A DNA stretch of 64,000 nucleotides from Ochromonas danica (GCA_015146655.1 VKHL01000033.1:1-64000), one strand, 5' to 3'. Shown: positions 32,730-44,997, counted from the stretch's first letter. Notes: a model not told the origin generated them from the sequence alone. Numbers and translations: made by a program.

Positions 32730-33238
32730 ATGGCATGTACTCTACTTGATTGTAAGTTTTCTTACACTCTTCTTTCTTCTTCTTATTCTACTTTACTTCC
32801 ATGGTCACTTATTTTTTTGTCTTTTGTCTAATTCATTTATTGTTCTTAATAGGTGCCAAGTGTTGCTCGATCTTCTCCTTCTCAGGTCTAATCTTCTTAC
32901 TTATTATTGGTTCTCTATTACAAAAACAACCACTCTATATAAAAGGACCAAAAGATAGTGCACAAGCTGCACAAAACTGTTATGAAGGAGGTATAACCCT
33001 TAACCCTAACCCTTACTCCTTCAAAACATCTCATTGCTAATTACTGTTTTTTTTGTTTACACTACACTTTATCCTAGCATTGATCTATTTGGGTACTTTT
33101 GTTCTCTCTGTGGCATATTGGATCTTTGATTCATTGAAAAAGAAAGCTGCAGCAGCTTTAGCAGGTACTTCAGAAAGTCGTCGTCAACGTGTACAAGGAG
33201 ACAAGAAATATGGTGCACTGTCTTCTAATGCCAAGTAA
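32730..33238 (+). CDS. Small two-helix membrane protein, RNase-kappa-like
   Basis: Three exons: 32730-32751, 32853-32990 and 33078-33238 (introns 101 and 87 bases) encode 106 residues. The first exon has only seven codons, MACTLLD plus one base. Helix 1 is FSFSGLIFLLIIGSLLQKQP, preceded by CAKCCS. Then comes YIKGPKDSAQAAQNCYEGAL, and helix 2 is IYLGTFVLSVAYWIFD. The tail is basic and Ala-rich. Size, the Cys-rich start, the two helices and the AxxCYxGA segment between them resemble the ribonuclease kappa family, now known as a subunit-like partner of the vacuolar ATPase. This is similarity by eye, so the name is tentative. The second intron begins with telomere-like CCCTAA words. Confidence 0.6.
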
Positions 33239-33735
33239 TAGACTTAGACCTCTTGATGAATGAGAAAGATGAAGGAGGAGAAGAAGAAGGAATTAGTGTG
33301 AGGTGGAAGTGAAATGGGTGGATTTGTTTCCCTAGTATGGGTTGTAAGATAAAGAGCTTGAAATGGTGGAGTGGGGTAGTTTTAGTTTAGTGCATTATGA
33401 CTATGAATGACTGTTAGTTAGGCCTTGGTTTAGCTGAGATTTACCAAGTAGTGACCTAAAGCTTATAATGTGATCGGAACTTTTCCGTGAGTGTGAAGTC
33501 AGAGAGTATATCATGTTCATGGGACTAATTTGAATTATCAAACTCTTTAGCAACAATCAAACTAACATCATGCTAACTAACATTAGGATATTACCATATG
33601 ACAAATTTGAGACAGTAAATGATATAGGGTAAACACAGTTACCCACTTGACTAACCTCATCATAGATTTCAGAAAACACTGCAGACCAATACAGTCTAGC
33701 CATGCTTTCAATACTTGACACAAAGATAACATACA
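33239..33735. other. Convergent intergenic gap
   Basis: 3' regions of the small membrane gene and of acyl-CoA synthetase copy 2. No gene seen. Homology to the 3' flank of copy 1 stops exactly around the stop codon. Confidence 0.5.
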
Positions 33736-36229
33736 TTAGTCATCGATCGAGGCAGAGGCACCATGATCGAGACGATAACCCACTAACTTCAAATCCCCAT
33801 ACAGATCGTTGATCAATGCCTCATAGGCTTTCTTCACATTGTTCCTGCGCATCGACATCTTGGGAGTGAGCATCTGATTCTCCACCGAGAAAGGACAAGG
33901 AATCGGAGCCCATCTCATGGGACGTTCGAAAGACTTGATGGATCGACTTTGACGAACAATCTGATGAGAGCAGATCAGTAAAACAACTAGTTAGACACCA
34001 GCCACTGGAGAACACAACTAAGACAACCACTGTACTCACCCCATCCGAAAGATATTTGATCACATCAGCACTCTCAATGATCACCTTCGCGTCTCTCTCC
34101 ACTGCCTCCATGTCATTCACCTTTACAGCCTCGATCACCTTGTCCAATGCTTGTAGCAAGTCATTGTAGCGACCCGTGATATTCAGAGATCCCAAGAAGT
34201 TCTTGATCTCTGCATAGTTAGGAACCACCAACAAGATATTGTACTGCTGGTTGTTGCCATACAAGAAGCACTGCTGCATGCCTTGGAAGCGATTCAGCAC
34301 ATCTTCCACAGGAGAAGGAACCACATACTTCCCATTCAACAGCTTGTACTGCTCCTTGATACGACCTGTGATCTTCAAGAACTTCTGCTCAATCAAACGA
34401 CCCTGATCTCCCGTGCGGAAGTACAGCTTATACCCTCCTGGACCTTGCTCTGAAGCAGGAAGCTTCAAATAAGATTCATAGCTGAGCACTTTGCCACTCT
34501 CTACATGACGGGCAAAGAATGCCTCAGCTGTTGCCTTCTTGTTGTTGTGATAACCTTGCATTACGTGAGGACCATGGACAACGATCTCACCATCGTGCTC
34601 ATCACCAACATCTTGCAGACTCTCAGGATCAACAATTCTCACATCAGAACCAGGAAGAACAACTCCTGTTGTGCCATAGCGCCGCTTAAAACGATCCATA
34701 CCACTCAAAGAGACAACAGGAGAGGTCTCAGTCAAGCCATAACCATCAGTAATAGGAATCCCAATATCTTCAAAGAATCTCATCACCAAAGGGTCTAATT
34801 TCGCCCCTCCGTTGGTCATGTAACGAAGCTTCCCTCCTAACTTCTCACGAATTCCTTTCAACACCACTCGATCCGCTAACAGAAACTTCCACTCCAGCCA
34901 AGAACTCACTGGACGACCATGCTCCAATGCATCATTGCGCTCTCTCGCCACTGCAAAAGCAGCACGAAAGATCTTCTGTTTGAGAGGTGATAGAGTAGTG
35001 ACGGTCTTTTGCACTCCATCGTAGACCCTATTGAACAACATAGGGACTGAGAATATAATAGTGGGCTTAACAACTTGAAGACATTGTAAGATGAGATCAC
35101 GATGAGGGACTAAAGCTAGAGCACTACCCGATGCCATACTGTAACTCAGTTCAGCAGTCATACCATAAACATGTGACCATGGAAGAAAGCATAGCGAAAC
35201 ATTATGACTAAGAAGGTCGACAACGAACTTCTTATTGGGATCATTCGAAGGATTTGCTGCAATCTGATTCGCGTATACCTCGCGAAGATTAATATAGGGT
35301 CTCACATCCGTGAATTGATGGATTTCAGTGCAAACACGGATATTATTGCTCAAGCTTCCTTGAGTCAGTAATACACCTTTTGGATTGCCTGTTGTTCCTG
35401 ATGTGTAGATGATGGCAGCCAAATCATTCTTGCTTGGAACACGAGCTGGGAAGAAGGACCCTTCCTGCCCCTTTCCTTTGGCAGCCGCGGCCCCTTTGGC
35501 TCTCTGTAACCAGCTCTCGAACGAATGAGGCTTGTCCACAGAAGCATCCAAACACACCGCTGCCTTCACATTCCCCACCTCATTGATATATTCCTTCACT
35601 GACTCATAGATCTTCTCCGTCGCTGCAAACACCACCTTCGCTCCACTATCCTCGATGATATAGCGCCATTCCTTCTCCTTCTGAGCCTCATACATTGGCA
35701 CCACCTGGCCTCCTCGACCTAACGTGGCATACAGAGCGGCGGCCCATTCCACGCGATTGTTCGAGATGATGGCCACCTTGTCATTAGGACCCACACCCAA
35801 CATTTCCAACACACCTCGAGTGTAATCCACCAAGACATTGAAGTCCTTGTAGGTGATGTATTTGAAGGTGTTGTTGGGTTGGTACACTCCAAACAAAGGC
35901 TTGTCAGGATAGGCTGCAGCAGCTGCTTGTTGTAAAGTTACAAAGTTATCGAAATCCACGAATTGTGCCGAATCCAGCGGGAAGGAGTGAGGGTCAATGT
36001 TTTGTAAAGGAATGAAAGAGTTTTTGGATTCGACTATGGTGGGAGGAACAGATGCCATGCTTCTTCTCGAAGTCAATACCATGGAATGCTTAAGTGGATT
36101 ATTCTGAGAGATGGTGGGCAGGTAAGTAGTAGTGAATTTGATTGTCGACAGGCATGTCAAAGCAGCATGTTGTTGTGGACGTGGGAAACGACCACGTAGA
36201 AATTGCTTTAATCTAGGTAAGCGAAACAT
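33736..36229 (-). CDS. ACSL: Long-chain acyl-CoA synthetase, copy 2
   Basis: Exons 36229-34040 and 33960-33736 with a 79-base intron encode 804 residues with the same motifs as copy 1 (YTSGTTGNPKG, DGYGLTETSPVVSLSG, YFRTGDQGRLIEQKFLK). The C-terminal part (33736-34517, intron included) and the N-terminal part of the adenylation domain (35362-35933) are almost base-for-base equal to copy 1. The segment between (34518-35361) and the leader (35934-36229) differ clearly. For instance LTQGSLSNNIRVCTEIHQF stands against LTHDNMSFNLHGCKEVHEF. The divergent segment covers the region that shapes the fatty-acid tunnel in this family, so the copies may prefer different chain lengths; this is inference. 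The different leaders could also send them to different compartments. Confidence 0.92.
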
Positions 36230-36573
36230 GATTTGTTGGGTTTGGTGTCACAATGAAGTGTCAAATTGATCAGCTCGAGAGCTCGGCTGTGGTTTGAATC
36301 TTTCCTCTTACTGTTCTGGGTTCTTCTTCTGCTGCGCTTCCAGACTTCCAGCATCTTGTTAAGTTCACATTTCTGGTCACACTGTACTCCGGTACTGTAC
36401 GGTATGAAGTACTACGGGTTAATTAATTAAGGTGGTCATATTTACGTAATAATAATAATCTATACTTTTGGGCATGAGAAGAGACACAAGCTTTGTACGG
36501 GGATCTCTTAATTAAGAGAATACATTATTCACGGTACATTATTCACGAGATAGATAGCAGATATTGATGCATG
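36230..36573. other. Intergenic gap
   Basis: Upstream of acyl-CoA synthetase copy 2 and downstream of the permease. It holds the palindrome CTCTTAATTAAGAG (36507-36520) and a duplicated TACATTATTCACG just after it. No gene seen. Confidence 0.45.
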
Positions 36574-38735
36574 TTAAGGTACTACAGATAGAAGGTGGTC
36601 TTGTTGATCTTCAGAAGAAGCATTGTTCTTTATTGAGCTTGCTTGGCACTTAACTCCGGGGGAAGAAGGGGCAGGAAGAACTTTATGCTTCCTCTTCCCG
36701 TAGTAAGACTGCGGGGAATTGATTGGACGTTCTTCAACACCACTCAGCGATCCTGCTTCCTTTTTGAACGTACTTTTCACCGATGAGCGAGGCGATCGCA
36801 ACGTAGCAACTTTGAGAGATAGTGCCATTGCATACAGATCTTTTATGGCACTACGACTACCACTCTTGCCACTTTTATTGCTTATTCTTCGCTTTTTATT
36901 GGCTGGTAAATACAACGTAATGAGAAAAGCAACGGGCAAACATAGAATTTCAATAGGTCTTACCATTTACTACATAAGCTTTCATGAATTGATTTTGCTC
37001 TTCCTTCGAGAAAAACTGTCTGTCTTTCACCACTAAAACGTAGTATAACAGCTGTAATACAAGAAAAATAGCCTCTGTAATTGCCATGCTGTTGTCACCG
37101 TCGCTGATGTCTTTATTCAAAAGTCCATAAACAATCAGACAGGCAAAGACTTGAACACAAATAGCTCCAGAAATGCCGAATGGGCTTCGAAATCCTCTCT
37201 CCATGCTACTAAATCGAGTTGCAAAGACGCAGTAAGCTCCCATGGCCCCTACAGCTTCAATACATGATTGCAAACCCGCCATTCGAAGAATGCGCAAAGT
37301 CATGTTGTCAATAGTGAAGTATCCAACTGTTAACAGCACATAGCTAATGCCGCAACAGACGAACATAGCTTGAATAGGCTGCCCTGTGCGACTTGTTTCA
37401 TCAGACTCTTTTGCTGCCTGCGCTTGATTAACATCGTCCGCAGGCAAAACCACCGATTTGTGATGAAATCCTCTACAAGAAGAAAATAGTTTTATCGTGT
37501 GGCAATTTCCATTAATGAGTATCGAGGGTAAAAGCCGCGAGCACGCCATTGCTCGAAATTGTCTTCCTCCAGCGTAAACCATACCAAGAAAGCAGCCAAA
37601 TAGGGAAGGCATGGACAAATATGTGACAAAGCGCTGGGCAATATTGCCTGATAAAGCTATATTTAAGCCCACATCATAAGGAAAGGTGTGAAGCGCGTAT
37701 TTTAAAGGATTGACCACATAAGCTCGGGCACTTATCATTGTTGCAAGAGCTGTTGTTATGGCTATGATCATCACCATCATCATGGCCCATGGAACGACAC
37801 TATTGGACTAAATACCACGTCAATAAAAACAGAAAGATCAGCAACAAACAACGATCATTTCGAAGAAATATTGCTTACATGATTATGGGCACATGTCCTC
37901 ATATCATCAACTCCAAGGAACAATAAGGAAGCATACGCAAAAACTCCAACGCAATTTTCAAAACTGATATCGTCTTGGTTATACAGAGGCAGAAAGTTGC
38001 TGAGTTTTCCTTGCTTCATCGATCCAGCAATAAATATCAGTTGAATAGAGAGAGCAAACAATGCCAGAATAGCCCAACACCACCAAATTGGCCTGTTACC
38101 CAGCAAAGGAATGGTAAAAGCCAAGCAAAAGAAGCCACACCATATTATTGGAAGCCAAGTTTCCTCATCAAACGCATAGATTATGCTGAAGGCCTCACCT
38201 AACAAATTACAAGTAGAAACACAAAATAAAATATATTTACTGGCTTCAGCCATTCCTGTGACAAAGCCCAAGGTGGGACCAAGTGTACAACGAACATAAC
38301 CATAGCATCCTCCTGAAAAAGGTACAATAGAAACCATCTCACTTAGAGTGCATGCCATCAATCCATAAGACACTGCTGCCACAGCAACAGCTAATAGGAA
38401 AGGATAGAATCCATGCTGGGCCAAGCCTATCACAAGAATGTGATATGAGACCAGATCAACAGACAGACGATAAACAGTGTGGCTTATCTACTACCTGCAT
38501 TCCATATGACAAATTGCTTGCCATTCAATATACTGACACCTATTATCAAAACACAGATATTCTCCGAATGAAGCAGTCATCTTCTATGAGAAAGAAGGAT
38601 GAAAATGATTGTTTCTTCCTTACCTAAAGAACACAATAGGAAGTATTCCCATAATATCTTTCTGCTTCTTCTCATATTGACTATCATCAATTGATTCCAC
38701 GACCACTTCCAAGAACAACAAGACCCATTCGTCAT
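36574..38735 (-). CDS. APC-superfamily amino-acid/amine permease (five exons)
   Basis: Exons 38735-38624, 38539-38495, 38426-37879, 37807-36964 and 36902-36574, with introns of 84, 68, 71 and 61 bases, encode 625 residues. The first two tiny joins rebuild the family's diagnostic first helix: LCSLGVSILNGKQFVIWNAG, then LAQHGFYPFLLAVAVAAVSY, the GxGxxIGxxxxGWNxGL pattern of APC transporters. Next come TLSEMVSIVPFSGGCYGYVR, repeated membrane helices, and the loop AYASLLFLGVDDM. About twelve helices end at MKAYVVNANKKRR, followed by a 100-residue cytosolic Ser/Lys-rich tail. GWN-type APC carriers include ethanolamine permeases, so an amine or amino acid is the likely substrate. It acts in a membrane, probably the plasma membrane. 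Every intron keeps frame. Confidence 0.82.
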
Positions 38736-39497
38736 CTTTCTTCTTCAATAGTTATCCTTCTATTCTTCTTCTTCCCATCCTCTAGTAGAATATCTTCTGG
38801 TCTTCTGATAATATGAAAAAGTTCTGATGATATGGCATCTTCTCTCTTTCTCTCTCCTGACACTTCCCAGGAGATCAACATGGCTCAGTGTACGTTCAAG
38901 GATCTCATTGAAGTCTTTCACAGTCAGAAGATAATGAAATTTCATTTGTAGTCCTCCCCTTTCCTTTTGCACCACCTTTCCTGGCTTTCTGCTGTCTTTC
39001 AGCCTAATTGTTAACTTAAGATGTTGTGTGGGGTGTTGGATGAGGTTAACTTAAGATAACCTATTACCACAAAGTTAACTTAAGATGCAGTATTAACTTA
39101 AAATGTAGGGTCCGCTTTTGATAAAATGAAACAATGAAACAATGAAAAGTCTGACTGTGCTGCTGACCCAGAGTCAACCATGAAATCTCCTATAGAGAAG
39201 ATATTTATCAGCCTGTGCTTGACATGGCATTCCATGTGTGTGGTCTATTGAGGATAGTAATCAAATTACTTTTCAATCCTCTCTCCCTTTGTCAAGGTCG
39301 GATGAATCAGCAGAATCAATCCTCTTTTCTCCACTCTCCCACACACAGCAACCATGGAATGAATCACCACCATTTTCTTCTATATTTTACTACTACTACT
39401 ACTACTTCTTCCTATCTCATCATCCATAACTTGTTTTTAACAATCTACACTGACAAGTAAGAAAGAGTTCATCATCATAAATCATAATATCATAATA
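38736..39497. other. Divergent intergenic region with a repeated GTTAACTTAAG word
   Basis: Lies between the permease and the glycosyltransferase, which diverge. Bases 39010-39105 contain the clustered repeat listed separately. The stretch 39125-39145 repeats GAAACAAT. No gene seen. Confidence 0.5.
39010..39105. repeat. Cluster of four GTTAACTTAAGATG words
   Basis: Copies start at 39010, 39045, 39074 and (imperfect) about 39092, with spacings near 35, 29 and 18 bases. The core GTTAAC is a palindrome, as is CTTAAG, so each copy reads nearly the same on both strands. The cluster lies in the divergent promoter of the permease and the glycosyltransferase. Regular words with irregular spacing suggest transcription-factor sites rather than a satellite. 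Confidence 0.6.
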
Positions 39498-41021
39498 ATG
39501 CGGATTTATGACATTATTTTACCACTTCATTTCTCAGTGATATCTTGGGTACTACTTTCTCTACTACTATCAACTAGTCAGTGTGAACAACCACCACCAC
39601 AACAACTATATAGCTATATAGTCAAAGTAGATGACCAAACTACAATACAATCCCATTATGGATGGTATGAAGTCATTCCACAAGTACATAATGTTACTTT
39701 ACATGAGACCTACCTAGAGACTCTATTGGATAATTTTAGTCCTTTAGATACCTCTCACTTTATATCCAAACCTCTCTATGTCTCTATGACTGCAATTTCT
39801 TCTCGAATTCATCGTCTACATCGTGCTATTTTGACTATCTTACAAGGTTATGTATTACCAACTAAGATCTTTCTCTTTCTATCTTTTGATTCCTATCTTC
39901 TTGATCATGGTATACCAACTTTAACAAATGCTCTACTTTGTCTAGCAGCAACAGGAATGGTACAGATTGTCTATACCCAAAATATTGGTCCACATCGTAA
40001 ATTACTTCCTATGTTAGAACGATATCGTCAAGAAGATTGTCTGATCGTCACTTTAGATGATGATCTAGGACTAACATATAATAGTACTATCCTCTATCGA
40101 CTTATTAAAACGTATTTACATTCATTGGAAGATGGAGTTTTGAAATCTGTGATTGCTCTTCGTGGTAGAAGAATTGGATTATGTTTGAAACAATCTCCAC
40201 ATATTACAAATTATCATTATTGGTCTCTATCAAACACGTATTGGCATACAGAAATGCTTGTTGTACCTATTGGAACAGGTGGAATACTCTATCATCCTCG
40301 ACTCTTCCATGAGATTGTCTTTAATCCTGAATTACGAAAACTAACAGAATCAACAGATGATCTTATGTTTCGTTTAGCAACAATGGCTGCTAATACTAGT
40401 GTAGTGCTAGGCTGTCCATTATCTACAAGTCGACTACCTGATCATAGTGCTTGTCTTGGTGAAGATAAAGGATTTGATCATTATTTTGCTACTTTAGTAA
40501 AGAATGGACAAGAACGAAAAGAAGAGTTAACGATTCGATATCATGAAAATATGATATCACTTCAATATAACCTTCACAAACAATTATTCTATTGGCCTCA
40601 AAATAGTTATCATTTCTATCCTGCTGGGAAAGACAACAATCATATTGTATCAGATAGCTTACTGCAGCGTATTGAGGAGGATTATGATCATAATAATAAT
40701 AGAGGTCAAGGAGGAAAACAGTTATTAGATAACACTCTATTGAAAAGTCCTGTGAATCATAGTCGACTTGCATATTCTCTATTTGCAGTAAATCGTAAAG
40801 GATTAAATGATTTTGCTTGGACTTCATCTATTGAATGGTTGAAAGAAATGAAAGTGATGGATTTTGATCATCTTGTTTCACAGTATTATTTTGAACGAGA
40901 AGAGTCTTGTTATTATAGTAATAAGCAAGTGTTTCGATCTGTGAGAAAGTCACGATTGAATCAACAATCTACTTCTTCAGTTCAATGTGCTATATGGCCT
41001 TGTACACAAAGTGTTGTGTAG
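39498..41021 (+). CDS. Glycosyltransferase-like type II membrane protein
   Basis: A single exon of 507 residues. Residues 7-28 (LPLHFSVISWVLLSLLLSTS) are a signal anchor. The catalytic region begins SMTAISSRIHRLHRAILTIL, then PTKIFLFLSFDSYLLDHGIP, a GT-A-like beginning in which a nucleotide-sugar domain follows small hydroxy residues and RI..L...I.SIL. The metal-binding motif VTLDDDLGLTY has Asp at 187-189. A later STDDLMFRLATMAA has the acidic pair typical of the acceptor side, and GTGGILYHPRLF forms a turn. This layout is seen in uncharacterised glycosyltransferases of algae and bacteria. Donor and acceptor are unknown; a Golgi location is likely. The C-terminal 100 residues are a less conserved extension. 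Confidence 0.7.
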   Translation: MRIYDIILPLHFSVISWVLLSLLLSTSQCEQPPPQQLYSYIVKVDDQTTIQSHYGWYEVIPQVHNVTLHETYLETLLDNFSPLDTSHFISKPLYVSMTAISSRIHRLHRAILTILQGYVLPTKIFLFLSFDSYLLDHGIPTLTNALLCLAATGMVQIVYTQNIGPHRKLLPMLERYRQEDCLIVTLDDDLGLTYNSTILYRLIKTYLHSLEDGVLKSVIALRGRRIGLCLKQSPHITNYHYWSLSNTYWHTEMLVVPIGTGGILYHPRLFHEIVFNPELRKLTESTDDLMFRLATMAANTSVVLGCPLSTSRLPDHSACLGEDKGFDHYFATLVKNGQERKEELTIRYHENMISLQYNLHKQLFYWPQNSYHFYPAGKDNNHIVSDSLLQRIEEDYDHNNNRGQGGKQLLDNTLLKSPVNHSRLAYSLFAVNRKGLNDFAWTSSIEWLKEMKVMDFDHLVSQYYFEREESCYYSNKQVFRSVRKSRLNQQSTSSVQCAIWPCTQSVV

Positions 41022-41272
41022 TTTAGGATGAATACATTGTAAGGCAAGAGTAATAAATGTTATAAACACCTTTTCGTGATGTTGTGTTAGGCTCTATAGA
41101 GTCCTAATGACTTTGTTTGACTATGTTAATATGGTGAATGGAACATTAGCCATCCTCAACACTCTTTCAACTATCTAGATCTCCAGATTCCTAGATATCC
41201 AGATTCCTAAACTCAAATAACTAAATAGCCAGATTTTCCCTCCAAAACCCAATCAATTCAATTAACCAACCA

Positions 41273-44200
41273 ATGGATCAATTTCATGCCTTACTAGAAG
41301 AAAGTAAAAATGATAGGAATAAGACCTATCATTTTCTTTTAAAGTCTCCTGATGATGACAAATCAGACAATCACCATAATAACAATCATTATCATGGATA
41401 TCATGGACAATATGGAAAGAAGAAGAAGAAGATGATGACTTTACAAGTTTTTGGATATCAAGCACAAGAAATTGCTAGAAGATATTATCAAACTGATCAA
41501 GTCTTGAGAAAACAAACAAAACGATCTTCTTCTAATAAGAATCATGATGATGACGATGAAGAAGATGAGATGAATGGTCAGTTAGAGTTTTTGACACTGA
41601 CAATAGGCTTTTTTAATCGAATTCTACGAGATTTAATACAAGAGGGTATGATAGTGATGGTATGGAAATTAAAGAAAATCAACACTAATACCACTACTAG
41701 CACTACTAGTAATAAGAGTGGTAGTGGTTGTAGTAGTGGTAGTAGTAGTAAGACTAAGATCATCTTAGAGAAAGTAGGTGAAGGTTCATTAACTAATAAT
41801 GCTTTGGAATTAACAGAAGCATTAGGAATAACAAGTAGTCTCTCTTATGACAGTAGTAGTAGTAGTAATGATTATTGGAATTCTTCTTATCAAGGAATTC
41901 TAGCAGAGAATGAAGAAGAAGTTTGTTTTGTAGTTTATTCTAAGACTTATCAGATTCTTCATGTTTATCTCATACACAAGCATCACACACAACATTCTCT
42001 ACTACCACTACCACCACCCCAGGAGCAACAACTGTTGGGTGGTGAAATGGAGAGAGGATATGAGTGTGGTACTGACATCACCACTACTACTGCTACTACT
42101 GCTGTAACGTCATTATCATCATTAACAACAACAGGTTATTATGATAGTAATCGAATAGAATCTCTTTGTAATCAATATGAGATTACAAGATTGTTACAAT
42201 TAAAGCATCATCCTTCAACAAGTGAATCATCTTCATCATCCTCATTCACCTGTCTAGATGAGGTAAAGAGAGAGGGTATGATAATAGAAGATAAAGTCAT
42301 ATCTTCCTCTTATCAAAGTCATCTTTCTTCTCCTAAACCTCTCATTATTCAATCAGAGTTAGAAAGACTTAGTATTCAACAACCTTTAGAGAAAGAGGAC
42401 AGTGTTTTCTATAAGGTGATCATTCATTCTTCACTTTGTCAAGAGACAGTGTATACTCTATTAGTTGAAGAAGAGCTATTAGATCAAACACAATATAATC
42501 ATTCTTTTCGAATATTCTTCCATTATGAAGAAGATAGTACAACTACCACAACTACCACTACTGCTAATAGTGGTAGTGGTGGGGATAATAAGTGGAGTGA
42601 CAGTAGTAGTAGTAGAAGAGGAGGAGAGTGTCCTATACTACCGTTACAATATGATCATCATGTAATACAAGGTTTGCATATTTTCTCTTCTACCTCCTCC
42701 TCATCTAGCACATCTAGTCATAGTAAGTCTACTGAGAAGGATAATCTCTCATTATTTCATCTATTACAAGGTAGTTGTCATACCTCACAAGGTAATCGAT
42801 TATTAAGACAATGGATACGTAATCCACTAACTATAAGAGAAGAGATTCTAGAGAGACAAACTAGAATAGCTTACTATCTTCATCATCCTAGTCTATTATC
42901 AACATTACAAGATCAATTAAAGAAATTCCCTGATTTAGAAAATTTAATTCTAAAATTAAAATCATCTTATCATTATCAGACTAAACGAAGAAATGAGAGT
43001 GTCAGTAGTACTAGTGGTAATGCTACTAGTAGTGGTGGTAGTGGTAAATCATCATTAGAGTCATATTGTTGGAAAGTTGATGGATGGTTAAAGTTATTAG
43101 TTGAGATATATAAAGGATTACTTAAAGTGAAGAATATAACAAAAGATATACAAAATGAGTTATTAATTGATAATAATCATCATTCCATTTCTAGTAGTAG
43201 TATGATTGATCTTACGGCAGAGGAGAAGCATAATCCTACTACTGCTACTACAACAAGTACTACTACTATTATCATTGATGATGACGATGATGGTGATGAG
43301 ACTGCTAAACCTATTAGTAGCAAGAATAATATTAACACTACTACTACAGTACCGGCTAGTAGTAGTAGTAATAGTGGAGGTATTGGAATAAATGATGAAA
43401 ATAAGAAGATGATAGATGAATTAGATAATCTAGTCAATGGATCATCATTGATCAAGTTTATGATGTTAATAGAAGATCTTGTAGATTCTGATCATATTGA
43501 GAATATTCGACAAGATAAATCAGCTTTTCCTACTACCACTACTACTACCACTACTAGTAGTGGTAATACTAGACAGAAGAGAAATGAACTTGTCTTCTAT
43601 CGTGAACATTTCTTACGAGTTCGTCCATCTTATGATATTACTTTACAATCATCATTTCATACTTTACAATCTATTGAAGAGACAATTATAACTCAATATC
43701 AGGATATGATCAAAATGACAGGTTTAAAAATGAAAGATATTCAATTAGAATATTCTGATATACATGGTTTACATTATCGTGTTACCAAGTTACAAAGTAA
43801 TAAGGTTCTTAAACAGTTAGAAAGTAAAGGATATACAGTCGAAATTCTAAGTTTACAAAAAGCTGGAACACTTTTCTTAACAAGCCAGGTTAGTCTAATC
43901 ACTACAATTATCATAGTTGATATACACTTGCCAAATTGATTATAAACTGTTTTCCAATTTAATCTGCTTTTTCTAATTTGATTTTTTTTGTGTTAACTTG
44001 GATAATCTAGTTAAAGAAGAAGGCAATGGAATTGAATAAAGTTCATGAAGAATATACTATTATGCAAAGTCATCTTGTTTATCAAGCTAGTGAAGTTGCT
44101 TTAACCTTTCTACCCTTTTTATTACAATGTGGAGAATTGATTGCTAAATTAGATGTCTTTTGTACATTAGCCCAAGTTTCTCTTATTAATGATTGGAAAG

Positions 44201-44997
44201 CACCAACATTTCAAAGCAAAGGCTGTAAAGAGTTGTCTATCACTGGAGTACGTCATCCATTATTAGAAGATCGAATTGGTTGTATGGCTGTTGTTCCTAA
44301 TGATGTTACCATCACGAACGATCAGTATGTACAGCTTCTTACTGGTCCTAATATGGGTGGTAAGAGTACCTATTTACGGGCTATTGGACTAACTGTGATT
44401 CTTGCACAAATTGGTTGCTTTGTACCTGCAACAAGTGCATGTTTACCTATCTATGATCGTATTTTCATTCGTAGTGGTTCTATTGATAATATTACAGCGA
44501 AAATGTCAACATTTATGGTTGAATTAGTTGAATTATCTAATATTATGAAAGAGGCAACTGATCAGTCTCTTGTATTAATTGATGAAATTGGTCGTGGAAC
44601 ATCCACAAATGATGGTTTGGGACTTGCCTGGGCAATACTGGAGTACTTAGCATTGAATAATCAATGCACTGTATTCTGTACAACTCATCTGCATGAATTG
44701 ACAAAATTGACTCAAACAAAGATTGATAATGTGAATAACCCTTTTGTAGCGTGTCATGTTAGTGCGGTTGTTAATGATGCTCGAAAAGATGATCTTACTA
44801 TGCTTTACAAGGTTTGTCCAGGCGGTTGTGATCTTAGTTTGGGTATTTCAGTTGCTAAAATGGTAAACTTTCCGGAGGAAGTAATTGAAGAAGCTTGGGA
44901 GATTGAAGAAGAACTAGTCAAACAAGGAAAAGCAACGGAAACAAATGAACCATTTCTATCAACTGATTTGCCTAACAAGCGGCAGAAGATCTTGTAG
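41273..44997 (+). CDS. MSH2: MutS homologue, MSH2-like, with large low-complexity inserts
   Basis: Exons 41273-43888 and 44011-44997 with a 122-base intron encode 1,200 residues, against about 930 in human MSH2. Conserved blocks are in family order: a connector/lever segment LLQGSCHTSQGNRLLRQWIR with FPDLENLILKLK, then FLRVRPSYDITLQ, HYRVTKLQSNKVLKQLE and LQKAGTLFLTSQLKKKAMEL across the join. The ATPase follows: GPNMGGKSTYLR (984-995), MSTFMVELVELSNIM, LVLIDEIGRGTSTNDGLGLA (D1063, E1064) and CTTHLHEL. MSH2 pairs with MSH6 or MSH3 to detect mismatches. MSH2-type features such as the FL..RPSYD block favour MSH2 over MSH4/5. The N-terminal half carries long Ser, Thr and Asn runs made of ACT/AGT/AAT triplets, for example 41690-41755 and 43240-43380. 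The N-terminal mismatch-binding domain is poorly preserved. Confidence 0.8.

Noticed and set aside
28807-36229. Two near-identical blocks as terminal repeats of a large mobile element
   Set aside because: The repeated blocks are coding parts of two intact acyl-CoA synthetase genes in the same orientation; ordinary gene duplication with conversion explains them.
39010-39105. Possible CRISPR-like or satellite array
   Set aside because: Spacing is irregular (about 35, 29, 18 bases), copies are only 14 bases and near-palindromic, and the genome is eukaryotic.
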